Assembly (NCBI RefSeq): GCF_034929435.1
Contig: NZ_JAYFUM010000011.1
Coordinates: 62,001 to 126,000, forward strand
Reading direction: 5' to 3'
DNA: 64,000 nt
DNA from: Arcicella rigui
GTDB lineage: Bacteria > Bacteroidota > Bacteroidia > Cytophagales > Spirosomataceae
Shown in pieces: positions 16,210 through 26,270 of the stretch. How positions within the stretch are numbered: position 1 is the stretch's first letter; every line of letters begins with the position of its first letter. A program made the translations under genes and the position numbers. The notes under the pieces are model-generated. The model searched no databases. It saw only the letters and a list, made by a program, of their open reading frames with translations, and was not told where the DNA came from.

Positions 16210-17184
16210 TTAGAATAAATAAGGACTTTCTTCTTTGATGATTTTCAACAAGATTTGTTTCAACACTACTTGTGCCGACCAAATTCTATTACCTGCTTGC
16301 TGAACTACCACTGAATTTGGCGAATCCAAAACAGCGTCTTCTACCACTACGTTTCTACGTACTGGCAAACAGTGCATAAATTTGGCGTTGTTGGTCAATT
16401 TCATTTTGTCCATCGTCACCATCCAAGCAGGGTCTTGATTCAAAATTTGTCCATATTGATTGTACGAAGACCAGTTTTTAGCATAAATAAAATCTGCTCC
16501 TTCAAAAGCCTCTTTTTGATTATAAGTTACTTTGGCATTGCCTACAAACTCAGGAGCTAACTCATAACCTTCTGGATGAGTAATTACAAAATCCACATCA
16601 GCGGCGTTCATCCATTCTGCAAATGAATTTGGCACAGCCTGTGGCAGAGCTTTTACGTGAGGGGCCCAAGTAAGTACTACTTTGGGGCGTGGTTTGGTTT
16701 TTAATTCTTCAATCGTAATTAAATCAGCCAAAGATTGCAAAGGGTGACGAGTAGCAGACTCTAAACTTACAATCGGGCGACCTGTATGTTTTACAAACTG
16801 ATTCAATACTTTTTCTGAATAATCTTCTTCACGGTCAACTAAACCGGGAAAACTACGAATACCAACAATATCGCAATACTGTCCAACTACTGGTGCAGCC
16901 TCTTTGATATGCTCGGCTTTATTGCCATTCATAATAGCTCCATCTTCAAACTCCAAGCCCCAGCCATCTTGTCCAACGTTCATCACAATTAGTTCTAAAC
17001 CTAAATTTTGTGCGGCACGTTGCGTGCTTAAACGAGTACGAAGACTTGAGTTGAAAAATAAAAGACCCATTGTACGATTCTTACCGATATGTTTATCTGC
17101 GTAAGGAGCTTTTTTATATAATAGAGCCTCTTTTACAAGTGCTTGTACATCAATAGCATCTTTGACCGATAGAAAATGTTGCAT
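16210..17184 (-). CDS. argF': N-acyl-L-ornithine carbamoyltransferase (acetyl- or succinyl-)
   Basis: 324 residues of the AOTC/SOTC branch of the transcarbamylase family. The carbamoyl-phosphate loop is FFNSSLRTRLSTQ (S-x-R-T-R), the second motif SATRHPLQSLADLITIEE and the late motif MHCLPVRRN. The enzyme makes N-acyl-citrulline from carbamoyl phosphate and N-acyl-ornithine. By my recollection of the structures, residue 90/92 separates succinyl (Pro in Bacteroides fragilis) from acetyl (Glu in Xanthomonas) enzymes; here the aligned position in GNKAEH is Ala90, so specificity cannot be read off. It is the first gene of the minus-strand arginine operon. Confidence 0.93.
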   Translation of the reverse strand: MQHFLSVKDAIDVQALVKEALLYKKAPYADKHIGKNRTMGLLFFNSSLRTRLSTQRAAQNLGLELIVMNVGQDGWGLEFEDGAIMNGNKAEHIKEAAPVVGQYCDIVGIRSFPGLVDREEDYSEKVLNQFVKHTGRPIVSLESATRHPLQSLADLITIEELKTKPRPKVVLTWAPHVKALPQAVPNSFAEWMNAADVDFVITHPEGYELAPEFVGNAKVTYNQKEAFEGADFIYAKNWSSYNQYGQILNQDPAWMVTMDKMKLTNNAKFMHCLPVRRNVVVEDAVLDSPNSVVVQQAGNRIWSAQVVLKQILLKIIKEESPYLF

Positions 17185-17299
17185 ATTTTATTATGTGATT
17201 AATTACTGGGTTTATGACAATTACCAGATTTTTCCTAACAATGAATCTTCTCTTTCCTAATTAAGCTCATAATGAGTAATTAGAAGTTAATGTATCATA

Positions 17300-17330
17300 C
17301 AAAGTTAATTCAAATGTTAAAATAATACAC
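17300..17330 (-). promoter_or_regulatory. Candidate Bacteroidota-type promoter of the arginine operon
   Basis: Reading the minus strand, TAACTTTG (a match to the TAnnTTTG -7 element) at 17307-17300 is preceded 20 nt upstream by GTG, a near match to the -33 TTG. It lies about 115 bp before the argF' start. The rest of the 17185-17586 spacer holds AT-rich DNA and the stem-loop near 17443, but no gene. Confidence 0.4.
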
Positions 17331-17442
17331 GATTTTGTTAAAACTGTTAAAAACGTTTTAAACATTAAAAGCAGGATACCAATAGAAATACTCAGAAGCT
17401 TGAGATAAAGAGAAGTACAAAAAAGGAATGCTTATAAAATAA

Positions 17443-17471
17443 ATATGGCGAACCTCAGAGAGAATCGCCAT
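17443..17471. terminator. Stem-loop downstream of the FemAB-like gene
   Basis: TATGGCGA ... TCGCCATA arms with an internal loop of about 12 nt. On the minus strand it is followed by T-rich DNA. Probable terminator of the gene at 17587-18543. Confidence 0.45.
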
Positions 17472-17586
17472 ATCGCCACTAACACACCAAAATATAGTAA
17501 TATCTGCATCTTATTAAGAACAAATAACATATTTCTTATATAGATACGTAAAAAATCTAAAAAGGTTACGTATTTATCTCAATTTT

Positions 17587-18543
17587 TTAAAGTTTTTTTT
17601 CAAAAGTTAATAAAAACGTCTTTTTGAGACTACTCTCCGCTCCTAAATGTGCTTTAAAAAAAGCTAATCCTTCGTTTAATTTTCCTTTTTCTGTGGCTAT
17701 TCCAAGGTCTAAAACCCGAAATTTATTCTCTTGACAAAATTGATAAATACCTGAAAGCAAGCCAATTGACGGACTAAAACCTAAGTATTTATCACTATCT
17801 GCCAAATAAAAAGTATAAAGTGAATGTTCACTAATTTTAATACAAACTGCCACAGATAATAAATTTTCAGATTTTTTTAGGGTGAAGACATAAAATTGTG
17901 TTGGAAAAAGTTGGAAGCATCGTTCAAGTACTTCCAAAGTCATGGTCATAGGTCGGTTTTTACGTTCTCTCGAACGAGCAATAAAAGCATGAATTTCTTT
18001 TAAATTGGGATTTCGACAGGCTTGAAAGCTGAAACCCAAACGCTCTGATTTTCGTAATAATTGTTTGTATCGTTTTGAAAGTAGTACTTGGTAAAATGGA
18101 CGTTCACTTACGTTGATATAGTAATTTTGGTCACTGTACTTTTCTTTGAAATCCAGATTTTTCAAACAGTTTTCAAGCATTTGAACTTGTTTTTCCGTCA
18201 AATAATTGGTTGGACAAAGTGTAATTTCCAAAGAATCAATCTTTGGAAGAGCCAAAGTCACAGACTTTAAAAATGACATTAAAGATGCTTCAGAAAGTTC
18301 TTCGCTAAATTCAACACCGCCAAAGGTTGCTTTTAGTGGAGAAAAGCCATTTTTATTGAATAAGATTACTGAAAAACGAGCTTCAAATAGTTGATTTTCA
18401 ATGTTTTTCCAATAAAAAGTAAAGACCTCTTCCCCACCCTGTTGCTTTAAATGTTCGGCTTCGTTAAATAAAAAACGAGCGAAAGAAAAGTTCGTTGCTG
18501 GAACGAAAGAAAAATTATGAGATGCGATAAATTGATACGCCAT
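17587..18543 (-). CDS. FemAB/GNAT-like acyltransferase
   Basis: 318 residues. The second half has the features of an Acetyltransf_6/FemAB-type domain: YKQLLRKSERLGFSFQ, then RSRERKNRPM, and a final stretch FRVLDLGIATEKGKLNEGLAFFKAHLG, like the FKxxFG-type ends of Fem-like transferases. Such proteins transfer aminoacyl or acyl groups to cell-wall or lipid precursors. It is transcribed divergently from the PorU2 gene (38 bp apart) and has no operon partner. Substrate unknown. Confidence 0.75.
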   Translation of the reverse strand: MAYQFIASHNFSFVPATNFSFARFLFNEAEHLKQQGGEEVFTFYWKNIENQLFEARFSVILFNKNGFSPLKATFGGVEFSEELSEASLMSFLKSVTLALPKIDSLEITLCPTNYLTEKQVQMLENCLKNLDFKEKYSDQNYYINVSERPFYQVLLSKRYKQLLRKSERLGFSFQACRNPNLKEIHAFIARSRERKNRPMTMTLEVLERCFQLFPTQFYVFTLKKSENLLSVAVCIKISEHSLYTFYLADSDKYLGFSPSIGLLSGIYQFCQENKFRVLDLGIATEKGKLNEGLAFFKAHLGAESSLKKTFLLTFEKKL

Positions 18544-18581
18544 TTTTTTGTATTTTAGGGTAGATTTCTACTGATAAAAAT

Positions 18582-21500
18582 ATGAGAAAATTCACTACAA
18601 TCTACAAGACGGTATTGATTTTTTTAATACTGTTTTTCATACTTGGCAAACTGGAAATAACAGCACAAGTATTTGGCAATGAATGGATTAATCCAAGCCA
18701 AAAGTATTTTAAAGTTAAAATTACCGAAAAGGGTATTCACCAAATCAGCTTTGAATCACTACAAAAAGCTGGTTTCCCCGAAAACGTAAATCCCCAAAAA
18801 ATACAAGTATTCAGACATGGAAAAGAAGTAGCAATTTCCACTCACACTGCCATCGAAAATCAATTTCAAGCAAAAGATTATCTTGAATTTTATGCCGAAC
18901 CCAACGATGGTACTTTAGATTCACTTTTGTATCAACCTCAGTACGCCCAAGCACATCATTACTATAATTTATTTTCGGATACAGCTTCCTATTTTATTAC
19001 ATATACCACTGAAAATCAGAAAAATAAAAGAATAATTACTCAAGAAAAAACGGCATTTCTAAATCTAAAATCAACAGTAATTCACAGAGATGAAGTTCTA
19101 CAAGTATTTACTTCATCTTTTGCAGAGGGTCAGCCTGAGCCGATTGGCTCGTCACTTTCTTCGGGTATTTTAAACAGTAATTATAGTTTTGGCAAAGGTT
19201 TTACAGGCGAAATCCAGAAGCCAAATATTCCACTATTTCTTGAAGTACAACTTAAAAATTTCATAAATGACCCTTTGCAGAAATCAAGTATTGAAATCTT
19301 ATTTTTTGGTCGTTCAGAAGGCAAACATCAATTACAAATCTCCATCAATGACAGCATAAAAGATAGTCTAACTTTTGAAAATTTCTTTACCAAACACTAC
19401 CAAAAAACCTTTGATTTTTCTACTGAAAAAGTCAAAATTTCAATACTTTCAAACACAGCAAATGACCAATATTCAGTAGCATTTTTGAAAATTAATTATC
19501 CTCAGCGTCTTGATATGAAAGGTTTATCGGAAAAGGTATTTCATTTTTCAGATAATGTCACAAGTAATCGCCAACTTAGTATTCTAAATCCGCCGAAAAA
19601 TGCTTTCGTTTATGATATTTCCGACAAATTTCATCCTATCAAAATTGACTTTCAAAACGATTCTCTACTTATTTTTCAAAGCATAGGAAGAACAATTTTA
19701 GTGAGTAATCAGATAAAAAAGCCTAATACTATTGAACAAGTTTACTTTTCTTCGCTTCCAAAAAACAAAGCAAACTTTTTGATTATTACGCATCAAAAAC
19801 TATTAAAATCTGCCCGAGAATATGCTACCTATCGAGCTTCTGAAAAGGGAGGAAATTATGACACTTTATGTGTAACGACAGATTATTTATATAACTTTTT
19901 TACGTTCGGGGATAAAAGTCCACTGGCAATTCAGCGGTTTTTATCATTTATGAAAAACACGGAAAAATCACAATTTGTATTTTTAATCGGTACAGCTACT
20001 TATCCACAAAATGCTCGAAAAAATCCACAAGATTATTCCTTAGATTTAGTGCCAACATGGGGTTTTCCATGCGGAGATATTCCTTTTGGGATGGATTTAA
20101 ATGACCTAAAAATTGCCTTTTCAATAGGAAGATTATCTACAAACAAACCACAAACAATTTTAGATTATTTAGAGAAAGTAAAAGAACACGAAGCAGAAGG
20201 AATGAGCGATTTATGGCGTAAAAAAGCCTTAATGCTATCGGGAGGAAGAAGTATTTTTGAACTCAATACTTTTAAAGATTATAGTCTTGATTTAAAGACA
20301 ATTGCTGAAAATGGATTACTTGGACACAAAGTAGAACTCCTCAGTAAAAAGACGGATAATCCCACAGAATTTATCAATGTTACCGAAAAAATAAATCAGG
20401 GAATTGGTATGATTTCTCTGTTTGGTCATTCGGCTTCACAACAAACCGACATGGACATTGGCTATGTTTCTAATGATTTGTTTGGTTACAAAAATCAAGG
20501 AAAATATCCTTTTGTTTTGGTCAACGGTTGCAATGCTGGCGATTTGTTTGCCACACAAAATTCTTTTGGAACAGACTGGATAAACACTCCCAAACGTGGA
20601 GCGATTTTATTTTTAGCACATAGTTATTTGAGTTATTCATTTAGTCTAAAGTCCTACTCAGAAACACTCTTTCAAACACTTTTTCAAGACAGCCTTTCGT
20701 TCGACAAGCCTTTTGGAACAGTTATGCAGAAAAGTATTCATCGCTATCTAACAAAGTATCCGAACTCAGCTTTTGAACTTGCTAATGCCCAACAGTTCAC
20801 CTTACAAGGCGACCCAGCAATTGTACTCTTTCCTGCTTCAAAACCAGATTTTTCTGTAGATAATTCATCAATTTTATTGAAGTATAAAACCGAAATTTCT
20901 GACACTTTAAAGATTGGTATTATCATTAAAAATGTAGGGAAAATCAGCCATACACCATTCGCAATTCAATTGAAAAGAAGTTATCCTAATGGCAAATTTG
21001 AGCTTTTCAGAAATATGGTTCAAAAACCTATTTCGTATCAAGATACACTCTATTTTAATGTTCCTAGTGAACCATCTTTTAGTGAAGGGAACAATGTTTT
21101 TGAAGTAACAGTTGATGCAGACAGTACAATTTCTGAGCTACAAGAAAATAATAATACAGCCAAAACAGAATACAATTTCACAACGCAAAATATTCGTTTG
21201 CTTTACCCTAAAAATTTTGACATCATTAACCAACAAAATATTGATTTTCAAATAGAAATACCTCAAAACATAAATATCAAAAATGTTATTTTTGAATTAG
21301 ATACCAATTTCTTATTTCAATCTCAATATAAAAAAAGTATTATTTTCTCACATCAAAACTTCTTAGAAATCAATCAAAAAATATTAGAAAAAGACAGCAC
21401 TGTTTATTATTGGCGAGTAAAATTTGAAGGGAGCAATTGGATTGAAAATTCATTTTTATACCTTAGAAATAGTCCCACTGGATTTGCTCAATTTAGCTTT

Positions 21501-23393
21501 CCACAATTAGCAAAATCAAGCACTGATGAGCGAGTTTATCTTAAAAATAACCAATGGCTTTTTCAGAAAAATAACATCACAATTTCAGCCAAAATTTATG
21601 GAACAAACAGCGGTGTAGCACGTTCGCACAGAGCAAATTGGGTGACGTTGAACGACAAAGTTTTGATAAGCGACGGAGTTTGTTATCCTTGGTACAACCT
21701 CAATGCAGTCGCTTTTAATCGGGCATTGCGTCCGTACTCGGTGATACCAAATTTAGTTTGTGGCTATGCTCCTTATGCCGTCAATTATCTTTCCACTGAA
21801 AATTTTTCTACTGATTTACAAGATTATTTTGCTTCAACTGAGTACGGAAATTATGTAATGCTTTGGAATTCTGGACATTTAGAGTACCCAAATTGGTCGG
21901 CAGAATTTCGGCAAAAATTCTCAGCCATCGGCGTTGATACTGCTAAACTTAAAAGTCTAAGTAAAGGTTCTCCTTTTTTAGTCATCGGTAGAAAAGGAGC
22001 AAAAAAGGCTCTTTTAGAACTCTTTCCAGATACAAAAAAGCGTGGCGATACGCAGATTTTACACGTAGAAAACTTTACAATTGAAGATAATTTCAACGAA
22101 GGAGTGATTACTTCACCAGTTATCGGAGCAGCAAATGAATGGCAAGATATTGTTTTGGACATTGACCAGAAGAACAATCAAGCTTTTTCTTTTGATATTT
22201 TGGGAATCAATTCTCAAGGAGAAAATTTCCTTCTTTACGAAAATATTCAACAAAAATCCCTTAATATCAGTAATATTGACGCTAAAAAATTCCCCTATTT
22301 ACAAATAAAAATTCGTCTTAAAACCAATGACTTTTCTGATGAAGTAGCTCAGTTAAAATCATTAATGGTTCATTATCTGAGTTCGCCAGAGGGAATTGTT
22401 GGTTCTGAAAACATCACAATCAGTGACAAACAAGAATATGAAAATTTTAAGATTGAAGCTACTTTCAAAAATATTTCAAATCATGACTTTACAGATTCAA
22501 TCGTAGTCCGTCAGGTATTGAAAAATATGGTTTTGAAAAAAAATGAAGTAAAGATTTTTAAAGTAAGACCTTTAATGAAAAAAGATTCTGTACACATCAC
22601 TGTACCGATTGAAACAGCAGGTTTCTTAGGCGAGAACACTTTTTCACTTACATTCAATCCAGCAATAATACCAGAACAATCTTACCAAAACAATACTATT
22701 TTTAGTGCTTTTAAAGTAATACCTGATAGAACAAATCCAATTTTGTCGGTAACATTCGATGGTCGGCAAATTCAGCAATATGAACTTGTGTCGTCAAAAC
22801 CTTTGATTCAAATTAGTATAAAAGATGAAAATAGTTTCCGCATTAAAAAAGACACAAATGGCATTGATTTACAGCTAAAGGTCTGTTCAAATTGTAGTTT
22901 CAAAAAGATATTTTTTAGTCAAAATGACATTACTTGGCAAAGTGATAGCCTTACAAATACTTTTTTGATAGACTATTTTCCTCAAAATTTATCAGAAAAC
23001 GATACTTTGACTTTGCGTGTACAAGCTCAGGATGTTGCAGGAAATTATACTGGTACTGTTCCTTACCAAATTTCTTTTAGGAATTTTTCTAAACAAGTAT
23101 TAGACAATTGGCAGGTTTCACCCAATCCATTTTCTTCACAAACAGCATTTAGTTTTCAAATTAAAGATGAAATCCCTGAGGAATTTGCGATTGAAATTTT
23201 TGATTTTCAAGGCAAAAAAGTTTCGGTACTTAGTCAAGCCTTAAAAATTGGCTTCAACCAAATACAATGGAATGCCAAAGATTTTTCCAATAATTACTTA
23301 CCATCGGGAACATACTTTTATCGTTTAATTTTAAGAAATAAAGCCGTAGATTTGGCGTTAGGTACTTGTGGAAAATTGATTATTTTGCACTAA
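18582..23393 (+). CDS. porU2: PorU2-like C25 peptidase / putative type IX secretion sortase
   Basis: 1603 residues with an N-terminal signal segment (hydrophobic residues 8-27, cleavage near ITAQV). A gingipain-type C25 domain follows, with catalytic His616 in SLFGHSASQQ and Cys650 in VNGCNAGD. Then come CARDB/Ig-like domains (for example VTVDADSTISELQENNNT, about residue 850) and a long beta-rich region. The last 80 residues are a T9SS type A sorting domain (NWQVSPNPFSSQTAFSFQ ... LPSGTYFYRLIL). PorU is the surface sortase that removes such domains from cargo; this long variant with its own CTD matches the PorU2 group. No other gene of the core T9SS machine is nearby. Confidence 0.85.
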   Translation: MRKFTTIYKTVLIFLILFFILGKLEITAQVFGNEWINPSQKYFKVKITEKGIHQISFESLQKAGFPENVNPQKIQVFRHGKEVAISTHTAIENQFQAKDYLEFYAEPNDGTLDSLLYQPQYAQAHHYYNLFSDTASYFITYTTENQKNKRIITQEKTAFLNLKSTVIHRDEVLQVFTSSFAEGQPEPIGSSLSSGILNSNYSFGKGFTGEIQKPNIPLFLEVQLKNFINDPLQKSSIEILFFGRSEGKHQLQISINDSIKDSLTFENFFTKHYQKTFDFSTEKVKISILSNTANDQYSVAFLKINYPQRLDMKGLSEKVFHFSDNVTSNRQLSILNPPKNAFVYDISDKFHPIKIDFQNDSLLIFQSIGRTILVSNQIKKPNTIEQVYFSSLPKNKANFLIITHQKLLKSAREYATYRASEKGGNYDTLCVTTDYLYNFFTFGDKSPLAIQRFLSFMKNTEKSQFVFLIGTATYPQNARKNPQDYSLDLVPTWGFPCGDIPFGMDLNDLKIAFSIGRLSTNKPQTILDYLEKVKEHEAEGMSDLWRKKALMLSGGRSIFELNTFKDYSLDLKTIAENGLLGHKVELLSKKTDNPTEFINVTEKINQGIGMISLFGHSASQQTDMDIGYVSNDLFGYKNQGKYPFVLVNGCNAGDLFATQNSFGTDWINTPKRGAILFLAHSYLSYSFSLKSYSETLFQTLFQDSLSFDKPFGTVMQKSIHRYLTKYPNSAFELANAQQFTLQGDPAIVLFPASKPDFSVDNSSILLKYKTEISDTLKIGIIIKNVGKISHTPFAIQLKRSYPNGKFELFRNMVQKPISYQDTLYFNVPSEPSFSEGNNVFEVTVDADSTISELQENNNTAKTEYNFTTQNIRLLYPKNFDIINQQNIDFQIEIPQNINIKNVIFELDTNFLFQSQYKKSIIFSHQNFLEINQKILEKDSTVYYWRVKFEGSNWIENSFLYLRNSPTGFAQFSFPQLAKSSTDERVYLKNNQWLFQKNNITISAKIYGTNSGVARSHRANWVTLNDKVLISDGVCYPWYNLNAVAFNRALRPYSVIPNLVCGYAPYAVNYLSTENFSTDLQDYFASTEYGNYVMLWNSGHLEYPNWSAEFRQKFSAIGVDTAKLKSLSKGSPFLVIGRKGAKKALLELFPDTKKRGDTQILHVENFTIEDNFNEGVITSPVIGAANEWQDIVLDIDQKNNQAFSFDILGINSQGENFLLYENIQQKSLNISNIDAKKFPYLQIKIRLKTNDFSDEVAQLKSLMVHYLSSPEGIVGSENITISDKQEYENFKIEATFKNISNHDFTDSIVVRQVLKNMVLKKNEVKIFKVRPLMKKDSVHITVPIETAGFLGENTFSLTFNPAIIPEQSYQNNTIFSAFKVIPDRTNPILSVTFDGRQIQQYELVSSKPLIQISIKDENSFRIKKDTNGIDLQLKVCSNCSFKKIFFSQNDITWQSDSLTNTFLIDYFPQNLSENDTLTLRVQAQDVAGNYTGTVPYQISFRNFSKQVLDNWQVSPNPFSSQTAFSFQIKDEIPEEFAIEIFDFQGKKVSVLSQALKIGFNQIQWNAKDFSNNYLPSGTYFYRLILRNKAVDLALGTCGKLIILH

Positions 23394-23420
23394 ACTTTAT
23401 TCATTTGAAAAAATAATAAT

Positions 23421-24605
23421 ATGATTTTATCAGTAGATATTTACAGTCGTAACACTTGGTGGAAAGTGATGTTTCTGGTATTCTGTGTCATTGTTGGCCT
23501 ATTTTCATTGTATTTTACCGATAAAATAGTTTCAAAATTAGAAGAAAGAGAGAAAGAGCAAATTGAACTTTTTGCAGAATCACTCAACTATGCCATGACC
23601 AGCGACCTTAGTCAAGATGTAAATTTTTTTCTTGAAAAAATCAAAAAGTCAAATGAGAATAATACGATTCCGATGATTTTAAAAGATGGCAACGGACATC
23701 TTTCTTCAAAAAATATCGAAATGCCTCGTAACCTCAGCTACCACGACCAGCAAATACTTTTGCGGCAGAAATTAGCAGAAATTATGCAAGATGAAAACGA
23801 GCCTATTGAATTAGATATGGAGTTTCACAAAGAATATATTTATTATGGAAACTCACGTTTATTGAATTTACTACGATATTATCCTCTTTTTCAATTAGTT
23901 TTTGTGTTGATTTTTGGTTTGGCAGCTTATTTATTTTTTGATGCGTCACGTCGTTCAGAGCAAAATCAGGTTTGGGTTGGTTTAGCAAAAGAAACAGCAC
24001 ACCAGTTGGGAACGCCTCTTTCGTCGCTTACCGCTTGGGTCGAATACTTTAAAAGTGACCCCAGTTACGACCCCGAAATTGTAAAAGAGTTAGAAAAAGA
24101 TGTTGCCCGTTTAGATACCATCACAACTCGTTTCTCGAATATTGGCTCGATACCTGTCTTGAAAGAAGAGAATATTATTGAGACGATAGAAACTTTTATG
24201 TCGTACCTACAAAAAAGAATTTCAAAGAAAATTGCTTTCTCGTTCGACAATCAACTCACTGTTAATCATACCGTTAAACTCAATCGTTACTTATTTGAAT
24301 GGGTGATTGAAAACATTTGTAAAAATGCCGTAGATGCTATGAGTGGCGTTGGCTCGCTTAAAATTACCTTGAGTGAAACCAAAAATAATAAGATTGCCAT
24401 CGACATCAGCGACTCAGGCAAAGGAATTTCTAAACAAAATCTTAGCAAGGTATTTACACCAGGATTCAGTACCAAAAAGCGTGGTTGGGGCTTGGGGCTT
24501 ACTTTGGCAAAAAGAATTGTAGAAAATTACCACGATGGTAAATTATTCGTAAAACACTCTGAACTGAATAAGGGAACAACTTTCAGAATTCTGTTAGACA
24601 CTTAG
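23421..24605 (+). CDS. Membrane sensor histidine kinase
   Basis: 394 residues. Two membrane spans (about 14-32 and 156-172) enclose a 120-residue periplasmic sensor. There is no clear HAMP domain; the HisKA-like segment follows directly with His194 in ETAHQLGTPLSSL. The HATPase domain carries NICKNAVDAMSG (N box), DISDSGKGI (G1) and RGWGLGLTLAKRI (G2). No response regulator is adjacent, so its partner is elsewhere. It begins 27 bp after the PorU2 gene and is probably cotranscribed. Confidence 0.93.
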   Translation: MILSVDIYSRNTWWKVMFLVFCVIVGLFSLYFTDKIVSKLEEREKEQIELFAESLNYAMTSDLSQDVNFFLEKIKKSNENNTIPMILKDGNGHLSSKNIEMPRNLSYHDQQILLRQKLAEIMQDENEPIELDMEFHKEYIYYGNSRLLNLLRYYPLFQLVFVLIFGLAAYLFFDASRRSEQNQVWVGLAKETAHQLGTPLSSLTAWVEYFKSDPSYDPEIVKELEKDVARLDTITTRFSNIGSIPVLKEENIIETIETFMSYLQKRISKKIAFSFDNQLTVNHTVKLNRYLFEWVIENICKNAVDAMSGVGSLKITLSETKNNKIAIDISDSGKGISKQNLSKVFTPGFSTKKRGWGLGLTLAKRIVENYHDGKLFVKHSELNKGTTFRILLDT

Positions 24606-24669
24606 CCAATACTTCTTTTTGCCTTGAAAATTACCTAATTTTACTGAATAATTATTAGTAAATATCTTC

Positions 24670-26178
24670 ATGCAAAAATACTTAGATTCTTTAAATCTCA
24701 AGAAAATCATATTCATTGGTCTTTTTTTTAGGCTTTTGGCGATAGTTTTTTCTAAAGGATATGCTTTTACTGACGACCATTATGAAGTAGTGGAGATGGC
24801 TCAGAACCTATTAGATAAAATAGATTCGCCATTCACAAAAGACTTTTTGGTAAATGGCGAAGCCTATCTATTCAGCTTGATTTATCCTTACATTCATTAT
24901 ATTATTTTCGGGGTTTGCGAGTGGTTTGGCAGTTATAATCCAGAGACAAAAATGTTTTTTGCTCGGGTTTTTAATGGATTATTTTCCCTGCTAAGTATTT
25001 ATTATGGTTATAAACTTACAGAACGCCTAAGTAATCGCACGAACGATGCTAAAATTGTAGCCTTATTATTAGCAACTTTTTGGGTATTCCCGTTTATGTC
25101 GGTTCGCAATCTTCGTGAATTTGTATGTATTCCGCCCTTATTAATGGGTTGCTATTTTGCAGTTAAGAAACCTTTAGACCAAAAATCGGTTCTTTTAGCT
25201 GCTTGGTGGTTTGTAATTTCCTTCGTTTTTCGTTATCAAATCATTTTTGTTCCATTTAGTGTTGGACTTTTTTGGCTTCTCAGTAAAGCAAATTGGCAAA
25301 AGGCAATTCTTTTTGGTTTGGCATTTATAGGTTTTTATTTCCTGACTCAAGGACTTTTTGATTACGTTTATTGGGGAAATCCTATTGCTTCAATCAAAGC
25401 TTACTTTACTTTTAATGCCAACTCAAAAAATATTGAAATTTACCCCAACGGACCTTGGCATCGTTATATTGGTACAATTGCGGGTTTGTTGTTGGCTTTT
25501 CCGTCGTTAATGTTTTTTGTAGGTTACTTCAAAACCTTTACACAGTCGCCAAACAGAAGAATGTTGTTTTTGGCTTCCTTGTTTTTCTTTGTTTTTCACT
25601 CTTATTATCCCAACAAACAAGAACGCTTTATTTTACCGTTTGTCCCCTTTATTTTGATACTGGGTGTAATTGGTTTTAGAGATATTTATGAAGCATTTCA
25701 AGATAAAAAATGGTTTAGAAAAACTACCAATTTTTTAGTTTCTTGGTTTATCGTACTTAATACTATTTTACTTTGCGTGCTTTCGGTAACATACACCAAG
25801 CGTTCGAGAGTAGAAAGTATGAACTATTTTAGAGAAAAAGGAGATTTGAAAAACTTTGTCATTCAAAATTTCCAAGCTTCACAGCCCGTAGCACTCTTTT
25901 ACTTACACAAACGTTTGGATTATTACGAAATTGATACGCCCGAAAAATTGGCAGATTTGCCTAATGAGCTGAAAACTGGCAAAAAAATATATCCCAATTA
26001 CTTAATCATGGTCGGAAATTCGGATTTAGAAGCAAGATTGGAGCTAATGAAGAAAGTATTTCCGAAACTAAAACATGAAACAGACATAGAGCCAAGTTTT
26101 ATTGATAACATTGCTTATGTCTTGAATCCTTCGCACAACCATAATGAAACATGGTTTATTTATCGAATTGAAAAATAA
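24670..26178 (+). CDS. GT-C glycosyltransferase (GT22/PIG-B-like)
   Basis: 502 residues, about ten membrane spans. The first loop after membrane span 1 has the acidic motif FTDDHYE (D35, D36), as in lipid-linked sugar GT-C enzymes, and YYPNKQERFILPFVPFILIL resembles the HKEERF motif of GT22 mannosyltransferases. It would transfer a sugar from a polyprenyl-phosphate donor on the periplasmic side. It starts 64 bp after the histidine kinase. Acceptor and sugar unknown. Confidence 0.85.
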   Translation: MQKYLDSLNLKKIIFIGLFFRLLAIVFSKGYAFTDDHYEVVEMAQNLLDKIDSPFTKDFLVNGEAYLFSLIYPYIHYIIFGVCEWFGSYNPETKMFFARVFNGLFSLLSIYYGYKLTERLSNRTNDAKIVALLLATFWVFPFMSVRNLREFVCIPPLLMGCYFAVKKPLDQKSVLLAAWWFVISFVFRYQIIFVPFSVGLFWLLSKANWQKAILFGLAFIGFYFLTQGLFDYVYWGNPIASIKAYFTFNANSKNIEIYPNGPWHRYIGTIAGLLLAFPSLMFFVGYFKTFTQSPNRRMLFLASLFFFVFHSYYPNKQERFILPFVPFILILGVIGFRDIYEAFQDKKWFRKTTNFLVSWFIVLNTILLCVLSVTYTKRSRVESMNYFREKGDLKNFVIQNFQASQPVALFYLHKRLDYYEIDTPEKLADLPNELKTGKKIYPNYLIMVGNSDLEARLELMKKVFPKLKHETDIEPSFIDNIAYVLNPSHNHNETWFIYRIEK

Positions 26179-26189
26179 ACCTGATGTAA

Positions 26190-26226
26190 AAAAGAAAGTA
26201 TAGATATGCTACCTATACTTTCTTTT
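26190..26226. terminator. Terminator after the GT-C gene
   Basis: Perfect 14-bp arms AAAAGAAAGTATAG / CTATACTTTCTTTT around a 9-nt loop, 11 bp after the stop codon. Confidence 0.8.
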
Positions 26227-26270
26227 GATTTATTCAACAACACCCATTATTACTAAATCGCAATTCTGTA

